From Providencia alcalifaciens (GTDB taxonomy: Bacteria > Pseudomonadota > Gammaproteobacteria > Enterobacterales > Enterobacteriaceae): DNA of 64,000 nucleotides. The stretch spans positions 4,051,353 through 4,115,352 of the forward strand of contig JAOQNJ010000001.1 of NCBI GenBank assembly GCA_025961275.1, in the 5' to 3' direction. A program made the translations under genes and the position numbers. Within the stretch, counting starts at the first letter, position 1. Every line of letters begins with the position of its first letter. The notes under the pieces were generated by a model that ran no database searches, was not told the DNA's origin, and saw only the letters and a list, made by a program, of their open reading frames with translations. Positions 8,932-17,088 of this stretch are shown here, in pieces.

Positions 8932-9756
8932 TCAGGACACTTTTCTTAAGGAATTTTGTTCATACTCAATTGGGGACAGATCACCGTTGGCAGTATGAAA
9001 CCTTTCTAGGTTGTAATAGCGCATATACGCGATAACATCTTCTTTCATCTGTTTCCGAGTCGGCTGAGGGATTTTCAGTACCCAATCGTGTTTTAAACTG
9101 CCAAAAAATCGTTCTACAACGGCGTTATCCCAACAGGCTCCAACATCACCCATGCTTGCCCTAATACCATAGCTTGTTAGCAAGCGGCGATATCGCTTAC
9201 TCGTATATTGAGAGCCTCTATCACTATGAAAGACTAAGCCTTTTTCGGGCTGGCGTAAGTTATACGCTTTCATCAAGGCTTTACTGACTAAATCTGCCGT
9301 CATTCGTTTATCGATATGCCAACCCACAATACGGCGTGAGTATAAGTCCATCACGATGGCTAAATACATCCAGCCTTCCCCTGTTTTTAAATAGGTCACA
9401 TCACCCGCCCACACTTCGTTAGGTGCGTGAGGATTAAAATTTTGATTGAGCAAATTATCGGCTACGGCATCACTGTGTTTGCGTTTTGTGGTGACTTTGT
9501 AAGCAACGCGCTGAGTGACGACTAGGCCAAGCTGAGCCATTAGCTTTTGAACGCCATAAGCACTCACGCTAAAGCCCTCTTTGCATAACCGTTTACGTAA
9601 CGTTCTATAACCTAAGCTATTTCGACTCTGTTCAAAGATAGCTTTGGCTCTGCGGTACAGGCTAAGTTGTTCTGCGGTGATCAATTTTGCTGGGCGTTTA
9701 AGCCAAGCATAGTAGGCAGAACGACTTATTTTCATTAACTTGCAGAGCTTCAGCAC
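8932..9756 (-). CDS. IS3-family transposase OrfB (DDE catalytic part)
   Basis: 274 codons from the first internal ATG. An HTH_21-like N-terminal region (LMKISRSAYYAWLKRPAKL) is followed by an rve integrase core with the DDE triad: Asp in VWAGDVTYLKTGEGW, Asp in VFHSDRGSQYTS and Glu in CWDNAVVERFFGSLKHD. In this family the active enzyme is an OrfAB fusion made by -1 frameshifting, so the frame is really entered from orfA. Its stop codon overlaps the left inverted repeat. Confidence 0.92.
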   Translation of the reverse strand: MLKLCKLMKISRSAYYAWLKRPAKLITAEQLSLYRRAKAIFEQSRNSLGYRTLRKRLCKEGFSVSAYGVQKLMAQLGLVVTQRVAYKVTTKRKHSDAVADNLLNQNFNPHAPNEVWAGDVTYLKTGEGWMYLAIVMDLYSRRIVGWHIDKRMTADLVSKALMKAYNLRQPEKGLVFHSDRGSQYTSKRYRRLLTSYGIRASMGDVGACWDNAVVERFFGSLKHDWVLKIPQPTRKQMKEDVIAYMRYYNLERFHTANGDLSPIEYEQNSLRKVS

Positions 9757-9794
9757 GGGAAACTGTGAAGATAATTGCTTAATCGTTTTAAACG

Positions 9795-10082
9795 CTACTT
9801 GGTTTCCTTTAGCAGGAGGGCGCTGGCTTTTTTTAGGATCTCTTTCTCCATCCTAAGTTCTTTATTTTCTTTTCGAAGCCTTAATAGCTCAGTTCTCTCA
9901 TCGGCATTCAAGCTGCTACCGGATTGTTCAGCATCGAATTTTGCTTTCCAGTTATAAAGTAATTTATCGGTGATCCCTAATGAAGCTGCCGCTTTTGGGA
10001 CGCTATAACCTTGTTCGGTGACTAATGCGACCGCTTCTTGCTTAAACTCAGTAGTGTAAAACCTGTTTGTTCGTTTTTTCAT
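9795..10082 (-). CDS. IS3-family transposase OrfA (DNA-binding part)
   Basis: A 95-residue protein with an HTH_8/Tnp_1 helix-turn-helix (RFYTTEFKQEAVALVTEQG, SVPKAAASLGITDKLLYNWK) and a C-terminal leucine-zipper-like helix (LLRLRKENKELRMEKEILKK). A run of seven A followed by G on the minus strand (plus positions 9827-9834) near its end is a typical slippery site for the -1 shift into orfB. GAGGTG precedes the ATG. Confidence 0.9.
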   Translation of the reverse strand: MKKRTNRFYTTEFKQEAVALVTEQGYSVPKAAASLGITDKLLYNWKAKFDAEQSGSSLNADERTELLRLRKENKELRMEKEILKKASALLLKETK

Positions 10083-10130
10083 TTAACACCTCAATAATTG
10101 GATTATATTCCATTATTAAAGTGTCCTGTT

Positions 10131-10708
10131 TGATTAAAGCAGATCAGACTATTTATAATAGTACAAGAGATTTTTCTGGTGAAGGGTGGATTTTTTATAA
10201 AGATAAAAGCTTTGAAATTATAGGTGGTGTTGTTCAAACAGGATTTGGGTATATATCATTTAAAATGGGAAGTAAAATTAAAAGTAGAGAAATGAAAGGT
10301 GCTGGATTAGTGGGTATGACAATTGGTTCTGGTAAAATTTATCAGGGGTTCTCTGAGATAATCTATGAAGTTTCTGATGGGGGTATAAATATGGTAAGGG
10401 ATCCTGTCAAAAAACAGATAGAAAAGGGGTTTATGTTCGCAGGCTTAAGTGAGGGGTATAGCCAAATAGGGTATAGTGCCATAGATATGACTGTTAGTCT
10501 TTATAATGGATATGCTGCATTAACTAAATTTGATCCACCTAAGAGAATATTGAGATTACCAGTAGAAACCAGAGCAGGGATTCAAAGGGTTGGTTTTTTT
10601 GAGGGACTTTCTATAGAAAAGGGATTTAGATTATATAGATGGACAAAATATGACTTTAAAAGAAAAATTGATGTCGATAGTAAATCTAAATTAATATTTA
10701 CTACATGA
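10131..10708 (+). pseudogene. DUF4225-like putative cargo/effector gene, 3' part
   Basis: Continuation of the gene begun at 8577, on the far side of the IS. It reads LIKADQTIYNSTRDFSGEGW, then a glycine-rich, partly hydrophobic stretch (IIGGVVQTGFGYISFKMGSK, GAGLVGMTIGSGKIYQGFSE, MFAGLSEGYSQIGYSAIDM) and a basic tail ending at TGA 10706-10708. Repeated glycine-rich amphipathic segments would suit a membrane-active domain, but this is inference. An incidental ATG inside the IS would allow a 213-residue frame; I doubt it is made as a functional protein. Confidence 0.6.
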
Positions 10709-10763
10709 TTTAATTTAAACAAGCTTTACTTAATAATAGATGAGCATAAAGATAAATTTAGAA

Positions 10764-11123
10764 CTAGTGAAAGTGACTAAATAAAATAAAATGTTTTATT
10801 TTTACAAATAAATAAATGGGTATATCATTGCTGATGCATTCGTATATTGATAGTACTAAGGACATTAGAATGTAGATGGAACACAAAGATAATATTGAGT
10901 AAACTAAGTTAAAGCTTTCATTTGATAGAATTATACAAATAAAAACAATAAATAATGAAATTGATAAACCGCTAAATATCTTTTTATTGAAAATAAAAAG
11001 ATTATCAAACCAATCATTCAATGACTCTTGAGTTTCATACTTATTATATGAGCGAGATATTATATTCATTTCTTTTTTACTTAATTTATTTTTTAGTTTG
11101 TTTAATGTTGTTTTTGTTTTCAT
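10764..11123 (-). CDS. Small membrane protein with two predicted helices, unknown
   Basis: 119 residues: a Lys-rich cytosolic N terminus (about 1-45), two hydrophobic helices (about 50-70 and 74-92) and a short aromatic tail. I do not recognise a family. It is 78 bases downstream of an Hcp-like gene on the same strand and converges with the broken DUF4225-like gene. In T6SS islets such small membrane proteins are often immunity proteins, so it could protect against the neighbouring effector; this rests on position only. Very AT-rich, like the rest of the islet. Confidence 0.5.
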   Translation of the reverse strand: MKTKTTLNKLKNKLSKKEMNIISRSYNKYETQESLNDWFDNLFIFNKKIFSGLSISLFIVFICIILSNESFNLVYSILSLCSIYILMSLVLSIYECISNDIPIYLFVKIKHFILFSHFH

Positions 11124-11201
11124 AAGCTTTATTAATTATAGTTTTATAGTGGCTATGTATTACTACCATACAGTTTAATTAAATGAAATGATTTGTATTA
11201 T

Positions 11202-11570
11202 TTAATATGGTTTTCCTTTTTTTCCAGGGAAACCTTCCTCAGGATTAAAGTCTTCTGCGCAAAAAAGCGTGTTTATTCTGTCAATAATGACATTTTTATA
11301 ATTAAAAATTGATGGTGTTTCATTTTCAATCGTATATTTAATCGTGATATCTATTTTTTCATCATTTTCAATAGCATTGAAAATTGCATTTGTTGAATGG
11401 TTAATGTCTTTTTCAATGGTAATTCGTAGAATTTGGCTACCATTTTCGTCTTTTTCTCGAGAGTAACCAATTGAATTAATTAGGACTGCATCATTGTTAG
11501 AATTTGAAGCGTCCTTAGTTATTAATCCCTGATTAGCGCCTTGAATTCTCATAAGTATTTGCTTTTTCAT
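11202..11570 (-). CDS. Short Hcp-like protein, divergent
   Basis: 122 residues. The N terminus KKQILMRIQGANQGLITKDA parallels that of the orphan Hcp in this islet (IIYLKLQGNKQGLIS), and ILRITIEKDINHSTNAIFNA then matches the Hcp strand-helix region, ending IENETPSIFNYKNVIIDRI. It lacks the usual C-terminal W-containing strand and ends in a Pro/Gly/Lys tail. It may be a degenerate or specialised Hcp carrying the downstream membrane protein, or a truncated gene. Confidence 0.5.
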   Translation of the reverse strand: MKKQILMRIQGANQGLITKDASNSNNDAVLINSIGYSREKDENGSQILRITIEKDINHSTNAIFNAIENDEKIDITIKYTIENETPSIFNYKNVIIDRINTLFCAEDFNPEEGFPGKKGKPY

Positions 11571-11850
11571 TTTTTATATTCATATTAATTATATTCGCCT
11601 TTATTAAATCATTTTATTTGGCATAAGGCAATAAAAAATAATACCCAAATGTGGCAATAATCAAAATGGAGAGAAGTGACAATTGTTAAGAAATTTGTTT
11701 GATGAGTCGATATAACTTTATAATGAACGTCGACCCTATCTATCATTGAACTATAAAATGTCTAATGAAGTTTATCGAGCGTTTTATACCTGAAAGTTGT
11801 CAATCTACATCAGGATTAGTTATTTTTAAATCTCAAATGTATTTTGATAT
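11571..11850. other. Intergenic stretch without recognisable gene
   Basis: AT-rich spacer between the Hcp-like gene and the sugar-acid operon. No gene or RNA recognised; it marks the right edge of the accessory islet and should hold the promoter of the leftward Hcp-like gene. Confidence 0.4.
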
Positions 11851-11891
11851 AAAAAGACCTCCAGAAATTGGTTGTTCAATTATTGGAGGTC
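11851..11891 (-). terminator. Terminator of the dga-like operon
   Basis: GACCTCCA (11856-11863) and TGGAGGTC (11884-11891) form an 8-bp stem with an inner AATTG/CAATT stem. Read on the minus strand it is followed by TTTTT. It lies about 40 bases beyond the last gene of the operon. Confidence 0.8.
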
Positions 11892-11932
11892 ACTTCATTT
11901 TAAGATATTTTTTTGTGACTAGGTTCTATCAA

Positions 11933-12673
11933 TTAATTAACGGCTTTCTTAACCATCGACAGCAATTGGCGCACATCTTCTGGGCGTGTATCACCGGTTT
12001 GTTTATCAATAATAGAGCTATAAATATGTGGGATGATTTTTTTTACTCCTGCATCGAGCGCTATTTGTAATATTTGTGGGAAGTTTTCTAAATCAATTCC
12101 GCCAGTAGGTTCAAGAGAGAAATCAAACTTAGCGCAAGCCTGTGCAACGGCTTTATATTCATCGAGATAAGTCAGCCCTTTCATATTAAAGAACTTAATC
12201 GAGCTGGCGCCCATATCCTTAAGCATCATGATCGCGGTTTCAACGGGGATAACGCCATCTGGTGATTGTGAACTTAAAGGCCCTGTTGATACTTTTACCA
12301 TTCCCACAGTGCCACTCGGTGAAACAAGTGCATTAACAAATGTTTCATTTTGCCCCAATAGTGCGCGGCTAATAGGGGCGCCAGTGAATACTTGGTTAAC
12401 GTGCTGTGGTTGGATCACTTTAGAAATCAATGAAACCATCGTCGATTGATTTGGGTCACCAGCACCAAGCCCAACAGATAATGCATTATCTGTTTCTTGT
12501 GCATAGAGGCGCATGTCGGCAATCGCGCTATCTAAATCAGGATAATTTTTTGATAAAACGCCAACAACGACAAAGCTTTCAGCTGCTTTGTAGATATCTT
12601 TTGCATTTTTATGGCTACCCGCTAACACATTCAAACAAACACGGTCATGGTAAAAATTTGGTGATAATTTCAT
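11933..12673 (-). CDS. dgaF: DgaF-like 2-dehydro-3-deoxy-phosphogluconate aldolase (KDGP aldolase family)
   Basis: A 246-residue TIM-barrel aldolase of the EF_0839/DgaF family. In the D-glucosaminate pathway it cleaves 2-keto-3-deoxygluconate-6-phosphate to pyruvate and glyceraldehyde-3-phosphate. Visible landmarks are VGLGAGDPNQ, the metal/phosphate region TGPLSSQSPDGVIPVETAI, IKFFNMKGLTYLDE with the candidate Schiff-base Lys, and the C-terminal phosphate loop EPTGGIDLEN. Last gene of the operon, 1 base after the dgaE-like gene. Confidence 0.85.
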   Translation of the reverse strand: MKLSPNFYHDRVCLNVLAGSHKNAKDIYKAAESFVVVGVLSKNYPDLDSAIADMRLYAQETDNALSVGLGAGDPNQSTMVSLISKVIQPQHVNQVFTGAPISRALLGQNETFVNALVSPSGTVGMVKVSTGPLSSQSPDGVIPVETAIMMLKDMGASSIKFFNMKGLTYLDEYKAVAQACAKFDFSLEPTGGIDLENFPQILQIALDAGVKKIIPHIYSSIIDKQTGDTRPEDVRQLLSMVKKAVN

Positions 12674-12674
12674 T

Positions 12675-13787
12675 TTAAATTCCTTTCACTAACAAACGGA
12701 TATGCTCAGCAATCATATTTAGTTGCTCATTGCTGACACTGCGAATATCCGCTTCTACTTTGCCTTCATTTGCCTTGTATTCACGAAAATAAATGGCAGT
12801 ATCCCCTTGCTTTAACTCGTGCATGATTTGATAGGTGGTTTTGCCAATCATTTTTTCATCAAAGCTAATTTCAGCACGTGCGATATCACGCCCAGCAGCA
12901 TCCCAAACAACACGAGCCGAAATTGCAGGAATGGCGTTCAGCTGTTCAATAAATCCGCTCATGCGATCTACCATTTCAGCCCCCGTTTTTTTGGTGGCTG
13001 TTAAATATTGTTCGATGGCAAGCGTCAGACCTAGGATGCCTTCTTTGCCGACTTTCATTGCACGACCAATACCTTGGCTCTGGCATTTAACCCACTCAAC
13101 ATAAGTTTTTTTACCAATAACTAATCCACTGGTTGGTCCTTCTATGGCTTTCGCACCACTATAAATAACCAAATCAGCGCCGGCTTGATAATAGCCAGTC
13201 AAGTCTTCTTCTGCGGCGGCATCAACAATCAAAGGCACATTATGTTGACGAGCAACCTCTACCGCTTGACTCACGCTCAGCATACTTTTTTGCACAGTAT
13301 GATGAGATTTAACATAGAGAATTGCGGCAGTTTGTGGTGTGATTTTTGCAGACAGTTGCGCAGCAGAGCACTCGTTCGCAAAACCTGCTTCGATCACCTT
13401 ACCGCCACCGAGTGTCACCATAGTATCAATGGGGGCACCGAAGTTGACGTTATGGCCTTTTGGTAACACGATTTCACGAGGTATAACCTTGGATGATGAA
13501 TGTAAATTCAGCAGTAAGTCGTCGTCATCACGCACAATGACAGCGGCAACGGCTTGGGCAATACCGGCTGAAGCACAAGAAACCACCACGGCGTCTTCAA
13601 CATTCAATAAATGGGCAATATAAGCACCCGTCTTATTCACTAAATCTTTAATTTCAAAGTAGTGATTTAGTCCGTAGGTCACACGTTCAACGACTTCAGG
13701 CGTGGGTGTTGAAACACCAAGGGCAGTCATGCGCCCTGAAGCGTTAATTACATGTTTAAGCTGATATTTTTCATAAATCGATTGCAT
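12675..13787 (-). CDS. dgaE: DgaE-like PLP-dependent ammonia lyase (SelA-related)
   Basis: 370 residues from the ATG at 13787, chosen because the protein then starts MQSIYEKYQLKHVINASGRM like its relatives; AAGG lies about 11 bases upstream. It is a SelA-like fold-type I PLP enzyme with the putative PLP Lys in VIYSGAKAIEGPTSGLVIG and Asp in PLIVDAAAEEDL. DgaE of Salmonella removes ammonia and water from D-glucosaminate-6-phosphate to give the substrate of DgaF. The start overlaps the upstream amidohydrolase by 17 bases, so the two are translated together. Confidence 0.85.
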   Translation of the reverse strand: MQSIYEKYQLKHVINASGRMTALGVSTPTPEVVERVTYGLNHYFEIKDLVNKTGAYIAHLLNVEDAVVVSCASAGIAQAVAAVIVRDDDDLLLNLHSSSKVIPREIVLPKGHNVNFGAPIDTMVTLGGGKVIEAGFANECSAAQLSAKITPQTAAILYVKSHHTVQKSMLSVSQAVEVARQHNVPLIVDAAAEEDLTGYYQAGADLVIYSGAKAIEGPTSGLVIGKKTYVEWVKCQSQGIGRAMKVGKEGILGLTLAIEQYLTATKKTGAEMVDRMSGFIEQLNAIPAISARVVWDAAGRDIARAEISFDEKMIGKTTYQIMHELKQGDTAIYFREYKANEGKVEADIRSVSNEQLNMIAEHIRLLVKGI

Positions 13788-14910
13788 GTTCGGATTCGCC
13801 TTCTGCATGAATAATCTTTTTTCCACCAATAATCGCCGCGATAGGAACAAAACGATGAGTCCCTACACGCTGCTCACCTTCCGCATCCGTCAGCTCAGTG
13901 CGCTCTTCTTTCAAATCAAATAACGTGATGTCAGCATCAAAGCCGGGTTTCAGATAACCTTTGGCGGGAAGCGCTAATAAATCAGCCGCTTTCTCGGTCA
14001 CGCAGCGTAAGATTTTTTCTGCACTAAATCCCATACAGAGGAATTTAGTCATCACAAAGGCAAGACTATACACCGGGCCATTGACGCGATTGCGGTGATA
14101 GATATCGGAGCTGATAATGTCAGGATAAGTGCCAATCCGCATAGCCTGTTCCGCGACGTTGAAACTAAAACTTTCACCACCATGTCCGATATCTAAGATC
14201 ACACCGCGAGCCAGAGCGCGGGCAATTGACGGTTTTAAATTGCCATCGTTATCAAGAATTCGGTTTGGTTTACCATTGAAACAATGGGTAATAATATCAC
14301 CACGAGTGAGAAGGTCGGCAATCTCATCAATGTTCGGTGGGTTATTGCCGATATGCACCATTAATGGCAATCGGTGTTTTTTCTGCATCTGTTTCGCTTT
14401 TATCAGTGGCGCAATTCCATTATCACCCACCACACTCTTACTCATCCTTGCTTTCATGCCAACGATAAAACCTTCATGTCGCTCAATGGCTTGTTGGAAG
14501 CAAGTTTCGTCGATATTGTTCATATCAGACAGCTCATTTTGCGCGATAATACCGATGCGTGAGATGTTCAATAATGAAAATACATTGGTTTGTGATTTTT
14601 GCGTTAATTGATAAAACTTGTCGATATCATCTGCACCGACGCTACCCGCATCAACCAGTGAGGTGACTCCGCCCGCAGCGCCTGCTAAGTCGGGGTCATC
14701 GAAGTAGATAGGTGATTCAACAAAACAGTGAGCGTGTGAATCAATCCATCCTGCACTTACGTAGACTTCCCCTTTCAGGTCAATCCATTTTTCAGCTTGT
14801 TGGTTGCAGGCCAACTCCGGGCCTACTGCTTCGATTTTTCCATCTTTGATAAGAATATCGATTAATGCACCATCGATACGTTTACCCTGTTTGATGATTA
14901 AAGAGTACAT
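13771..14910 (-). CDS. Amidohydrolase/deacetylase (EF_0837/AHA_3915 family)
   Basis: 379 residues from ATG 14910 (GAAGG upstream; protein begins MYSLIIKQGKRIDG). A metal-dependent amidohydrolase with the dihydroorotase/D-aminoacylase-like motif GWIDSHAHCF, a second metal region LPLMVHIGNNPP and GDIITHCFNGKP, then ISSDIYHRNRVNGP for the last metal Asp. In this operon it would remove an acyl group from an N-acylated sugar acid before DgaE acts; that substrate is inference. It sits 25 bases after DUF4310. Confidence 0.82.
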   Translation of the reverse strand: MYSLIIKQGKRIDGALIDILIKDGKIEAVGPELACNQQAEKWIDLKGEVYVSAGWIDSHAHCFVESPIYFDDPDLAGAAGGVTSLVDAGSVGADDIDKFYQLTQKSQTNVFSLLNISRIGIIAQNELSDMNNIDETCFQQAIERHEGFIVGMKARMSKSVVGDNGIAPLIKAKQMQKKHRLPLMVHIGNNPPNIDEIADLLTRGDIITHCFNGKPNRILDNDGNLKPSIARALARGVILDIGHGGESFSFNVAEQAMRIGTYPDIISSDIYHRNRVNGPVYSLAFVMTKFLCMGFSAEKILRCVTEKAADLLALPAKGYLKPGFDADITLFDLKEERTELTDAEGEQRVGTHRFVPIAAIIGGKKIIHAEGESEHAIDL

Positions 14911-14935
14911 AATTACCTTCTTTGTTATCTTGTGG

Positions 14936-15586
14936 TTAGGCGGCGATAGGGAAGAAATATCCGAACAGCATCGCACCTAAAATTGCGCCACCAGCAACTG
15001 GTTTTTGCCACACATAAAAGATCAATGCGCCAATCAGTGAACCAATACCAATTGGAATGGAGGCCGCCATTGCAGCAAGAATAATTAACGGGCCTAAGAA
15101 ACGTCCCGATGTATTACCTGCGCCCATCATGACGTCTGCACCAAACGTTGAGTTGGCTTGAGCAATCGTAAATTTACGCGCAAATAGAATGATGAAGCCG
15201 ATCATTAAGCCAAGGACTAATCCAGTGATTAGTGAGATCCAGAAGTTAGTGACTAAAATATCCCAGCCCGCAGCGAGAAATAGAGCAGGAACACCAAGGC
15301 CGACACCGGTTTGTAATGCACCACCAATATCTAAAATACCGACCAATGAGCCTTCAATAATTCGAGCAAACAAGAAGCTGGCACCGAATGCCGCAACCGC
15401 GCCATAAACACCAGTATCCAATCCGGCTTTTAGCATGGCAACGAAAGCAACTTCGTTAAATGCGCCGAATCCGTAGACCACATACATGTGGGTACCTGCG
15501 AAGATCCCCGATGAAAGCAGGCCAACAAAGATTGGGAAGGACCACTCTGCGTACCAAAAGTCTTCTTTATTGATTTCAGTTGTCAT
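14936..15586 (-). CDS. DUF4310 membrane protein of the EF_0833 type
   Basis: 216 residues, very hydrophobic, with about six helices separated by short Gly-rich loops (IFAGTHMYVVYGFGAFNEVA, GALQTGVGLGVPALFLAAGW, MMGAGNTSGRFLGPLIILAA). The DUF4310, DUF4311 and DUF4312 families occur only together with the enzymes found here, so this is most likely one membrane subunit of an uptake system for the operon's substrate. Mechanism not established. It starts 2 bases after DUF4311 ends. Confidence 0.8.
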   Translation of the reverse strand: MTTEINKEDFWYAEWSFPIFVGLLSSGIFAGTHMYVVYGFGAFNEVAFVAMLKAGLDTGVYGAVAAFGASFLFARIIEGSLVGILDIGGALQTGVGLGVPALFLAAGWDILVTNFWISLITGLVLGLMIGFIILFARKFTIAQANSTFGADVMMGAGNTSGRFLGPLIILAAMAASIPIGIGSLIGALIFYVWQKPVAGGAILGAMLFGYFFPIAA

Positions 15587-15588
15587 GA

Positions 15589-16380
15589 TTATTTCCCGCT
15601 CAGCAGCCCGTGGACGTATTCAAGCCACAAAGGTTTATCCAAATTGAAGGAGGTGATCATCTTCAGGTCGAATTCACGGAAGAAACCACTCAGAACAAAC
15701 AGTAATACAACGGCAATCATCATTGTCCGCGTGATCCGGTTCCAACCGTTATCATCGACACCTTTACCGATTAGAATACCGAGAACGAGTCCTGGAATTG
15801 CGTTACCCATGATCAGCTGAGCACAGCCGCCAAAAAGTGTTGCCCAGAAGCCTGAACGGCGACCGGCATCCATCGCAGCTAACCAGAAAATGACTGGCAT
15901 GACAGTGTTAACTAACAAATTTGCTGCGGGAACGAGTACGTTAATAGCTGTAGTTTGCAATGCTGGTGGTACTGCAGAAGCGGTGGTATTTAAGAACGCG
16001 ACGACAGCAGCCCCAATAACAGTACACGCAATCGCCATTTTTTTCGGATTATGCAGCGTTTGTGCGACATTACGATTTCTAGACAGAAGCGCAGCCGCAC
16101 CCCAGTTAGGAATGATACGGTGGTCAACATCTTGTGTGAAAGCACCTGCCGCAACAGATGATGCCCATGCGTTGAAGAAGAACCCTAAACCGAATGAAAA
16201 ATGAGATGCAGGATCGCCTTCACATGCATTAAGTTCGCCGAGCGTACGGAATGCTCCCATCCCTTGAACGGTAGGAGCGTGGAACATACGGGCAGCACCA
16301 GCACCAAGGCCAAAGCCACAAAGGCCGCCAATGATGAGGGACATGCCCAGTATTTCTAAGAAAGATGCAGTTTCACTCAT
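15589..16380 (-). CDS. DUF4311 membrane protein of the EF_0832 type
   Basis: 263 residues, six to seven predicted helices, with a conserved soluble loop (LGELNACEGDPASHFSFGLG) and glycine-rich segments (GGLCGFGLGAGAARMFHAPT; LFGGCAQLIMGNAIPGLVLG). Partner of DUF4310 in the same operon. The pair resembles, in arrangement only, the two membrane subunits (IIC and IID) of mannose-type PTS permeases. No nucleotide-binding protein is encoded nearby, so an ABC transporter is unlikely. Confidence 0.8.
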   Translation of the reverse strand: MSETASFLEILGMSLIIGGLCGFGLGAGAARMFHAPTVQGMGAFRTLGELNACEGDPASHFSFGLGFFFNAWASSVAAGAFTQDVDHRIIPNWGAAALLSRNRNVAQTLHNPKKMAIACTVIGAAVVAFLNTTASAVPPALQTTAINVLVPAANLLVNTVMPVIFWLAAMDAGRRSGFWATLFGGCAQLIMGNAIPGLVLGILIGKGVDDNGWNRITRTMMIAVVLLFVLSGFFREFDLKMITSFNLDKPLWLEYVHGLLSGK

Positions 16381-16407
16381 GGAAATGCCTCCAGACCTGG
16401 ATTGTTT

Positions 16408-16704
16408 TTATTGTTCTGTGAATGGTATTTCGTTGACAGAAAGTAAGGTGACATCTAGCGAAACGTCGAGTACTACACGAAAATGTTCTCGTTTGCGGGG
16501 CAGAAAGACGAAAAGAAATTTTTCTGTTCGCGATTGCGAATGTGCACTTACAACGGCAACATCCTTAGGTTCGATTCGCAAGATAATATCATTGCTCTCT
16601 TTCAACACAGTGCGTTGAATAGAATTCAAGGCATCAGCAATCGCTTTTTGTTTGCTATCGCCTTGACCGGAAACCCGCACAACCGTTTCGATAGATTTTT
16701 TCAT
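16408..16704 (-). CDS. DUF4312 small soluble protein of the EF_0831 type
   Basis: 98 residues, soluble, beta-rich (VVRVSGQGDSKQKAIADALN, later NDIILRIEPKDVAVVSAHSQ and FVFLPRKREHFRVVLDVSL). Found only in this type of operon. Its ATG overlaps the stop of the SFCGS gene by one base (TAATG), which implies translational coupling. It could be a cytosolic accessory of the membrane pair; function unknown. Confidence 0.78.
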   Translation of the reverse strand: MKKSIETVVRVSGQGDSKQKAIADALNSIQRTVLKESNDIILRIEPKDVAVVSAHSQSRTEKFLFVFLPRKREHFRVVLDVSLDVTLLSVNEIPFTEQ

Positions 16705-17069
16705 TACGCGCCGCCGTATTTTTTGATGTAAGCTTTCACTAAACGTTCGCCTAATTCTTCTTTATCCATAAAGCCAAAACCTAATACAGTGCAACCGTCT
16801 GCTATTGCGGTTTCGCCTTCTTCGACAGAACGCATACCGTAACGAGCTTTGTAGCCGTATTTGGTTTGCGCAGTAATAGCACCGGCACCGCCACTACCAC
16901 AAAAAGAGATACCTAGATTGGCTTGCTCTGCATTCATTACATCACCAAGCTTCATATCAGCGGCGACACCTGGAACAACAATGGCTTTACCTCCAGCAGC
17001 TTCAACACCTACCGCCACTTTTTGGCCTTTTCCTAAACGATCTCCGATAGCAACAACAACTTGTTTCAT
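16704..17069 (-). CDS. Glycine-rich SFCGS-family protein (EF_0830 type)
   Basis: 121 residues from the ATG at 17069, which has GGAG 6-7 bases upstream; the frame stays open further upstream into the PRD gene but that part is not family-like. The name-giving motif is NLGISFCGSGGAGAITAQ, preceded by VVVAIGDRLGKGQKVAVGVE. A conserved Cys in a Gly/Ser-rich loop at the end of a beta strand is reminiscent of PTS IIB active sites, an idea not proven here. It lies between the PRD gene and DUF4312. Confidence 0.8.
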   Translation of the reverse strand: MKQVVVAIGDRLGKGQKVAVGVEAAGGKAIVVPGVAADMKLGDVMNAEQANLGISFCGSGGAGAITAQTKYGYKARYGMRSVEEGETAIADGCTVLGFGFMDKEELGERLVKAYIKKYGGA

Positions 17070-17088
17070 AGTGATATTCTCCAAAAAA

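Larger units (their letters stand above)
8932..10128 (-). mobile_element. IS3-family insertion sequence, complete
   Basis: About 1.2 kb, bounded by inverted repeats CAGGACACTTT (8933-8943) and AAAGTGTCCTG (10118-10128), and carrying overlapping transposase frames orfA and orfB on the minus strand. Both frames are open, so it looks recent and potentially active. No 3-5 bp target duplication could be found around these ends (ACTAAAT on the left, TTTGATT on the right); either the exact ends differ by a few bases or the flanks have changed. Confidence 0.88.

Noticed and set aside
10067-10130. ATG within the IS as true start of a 213-residue protein
   Set aside because: The first 20 codons are IS sequence; the downstream part reads as the continuation of the gene interrupted at 8930.
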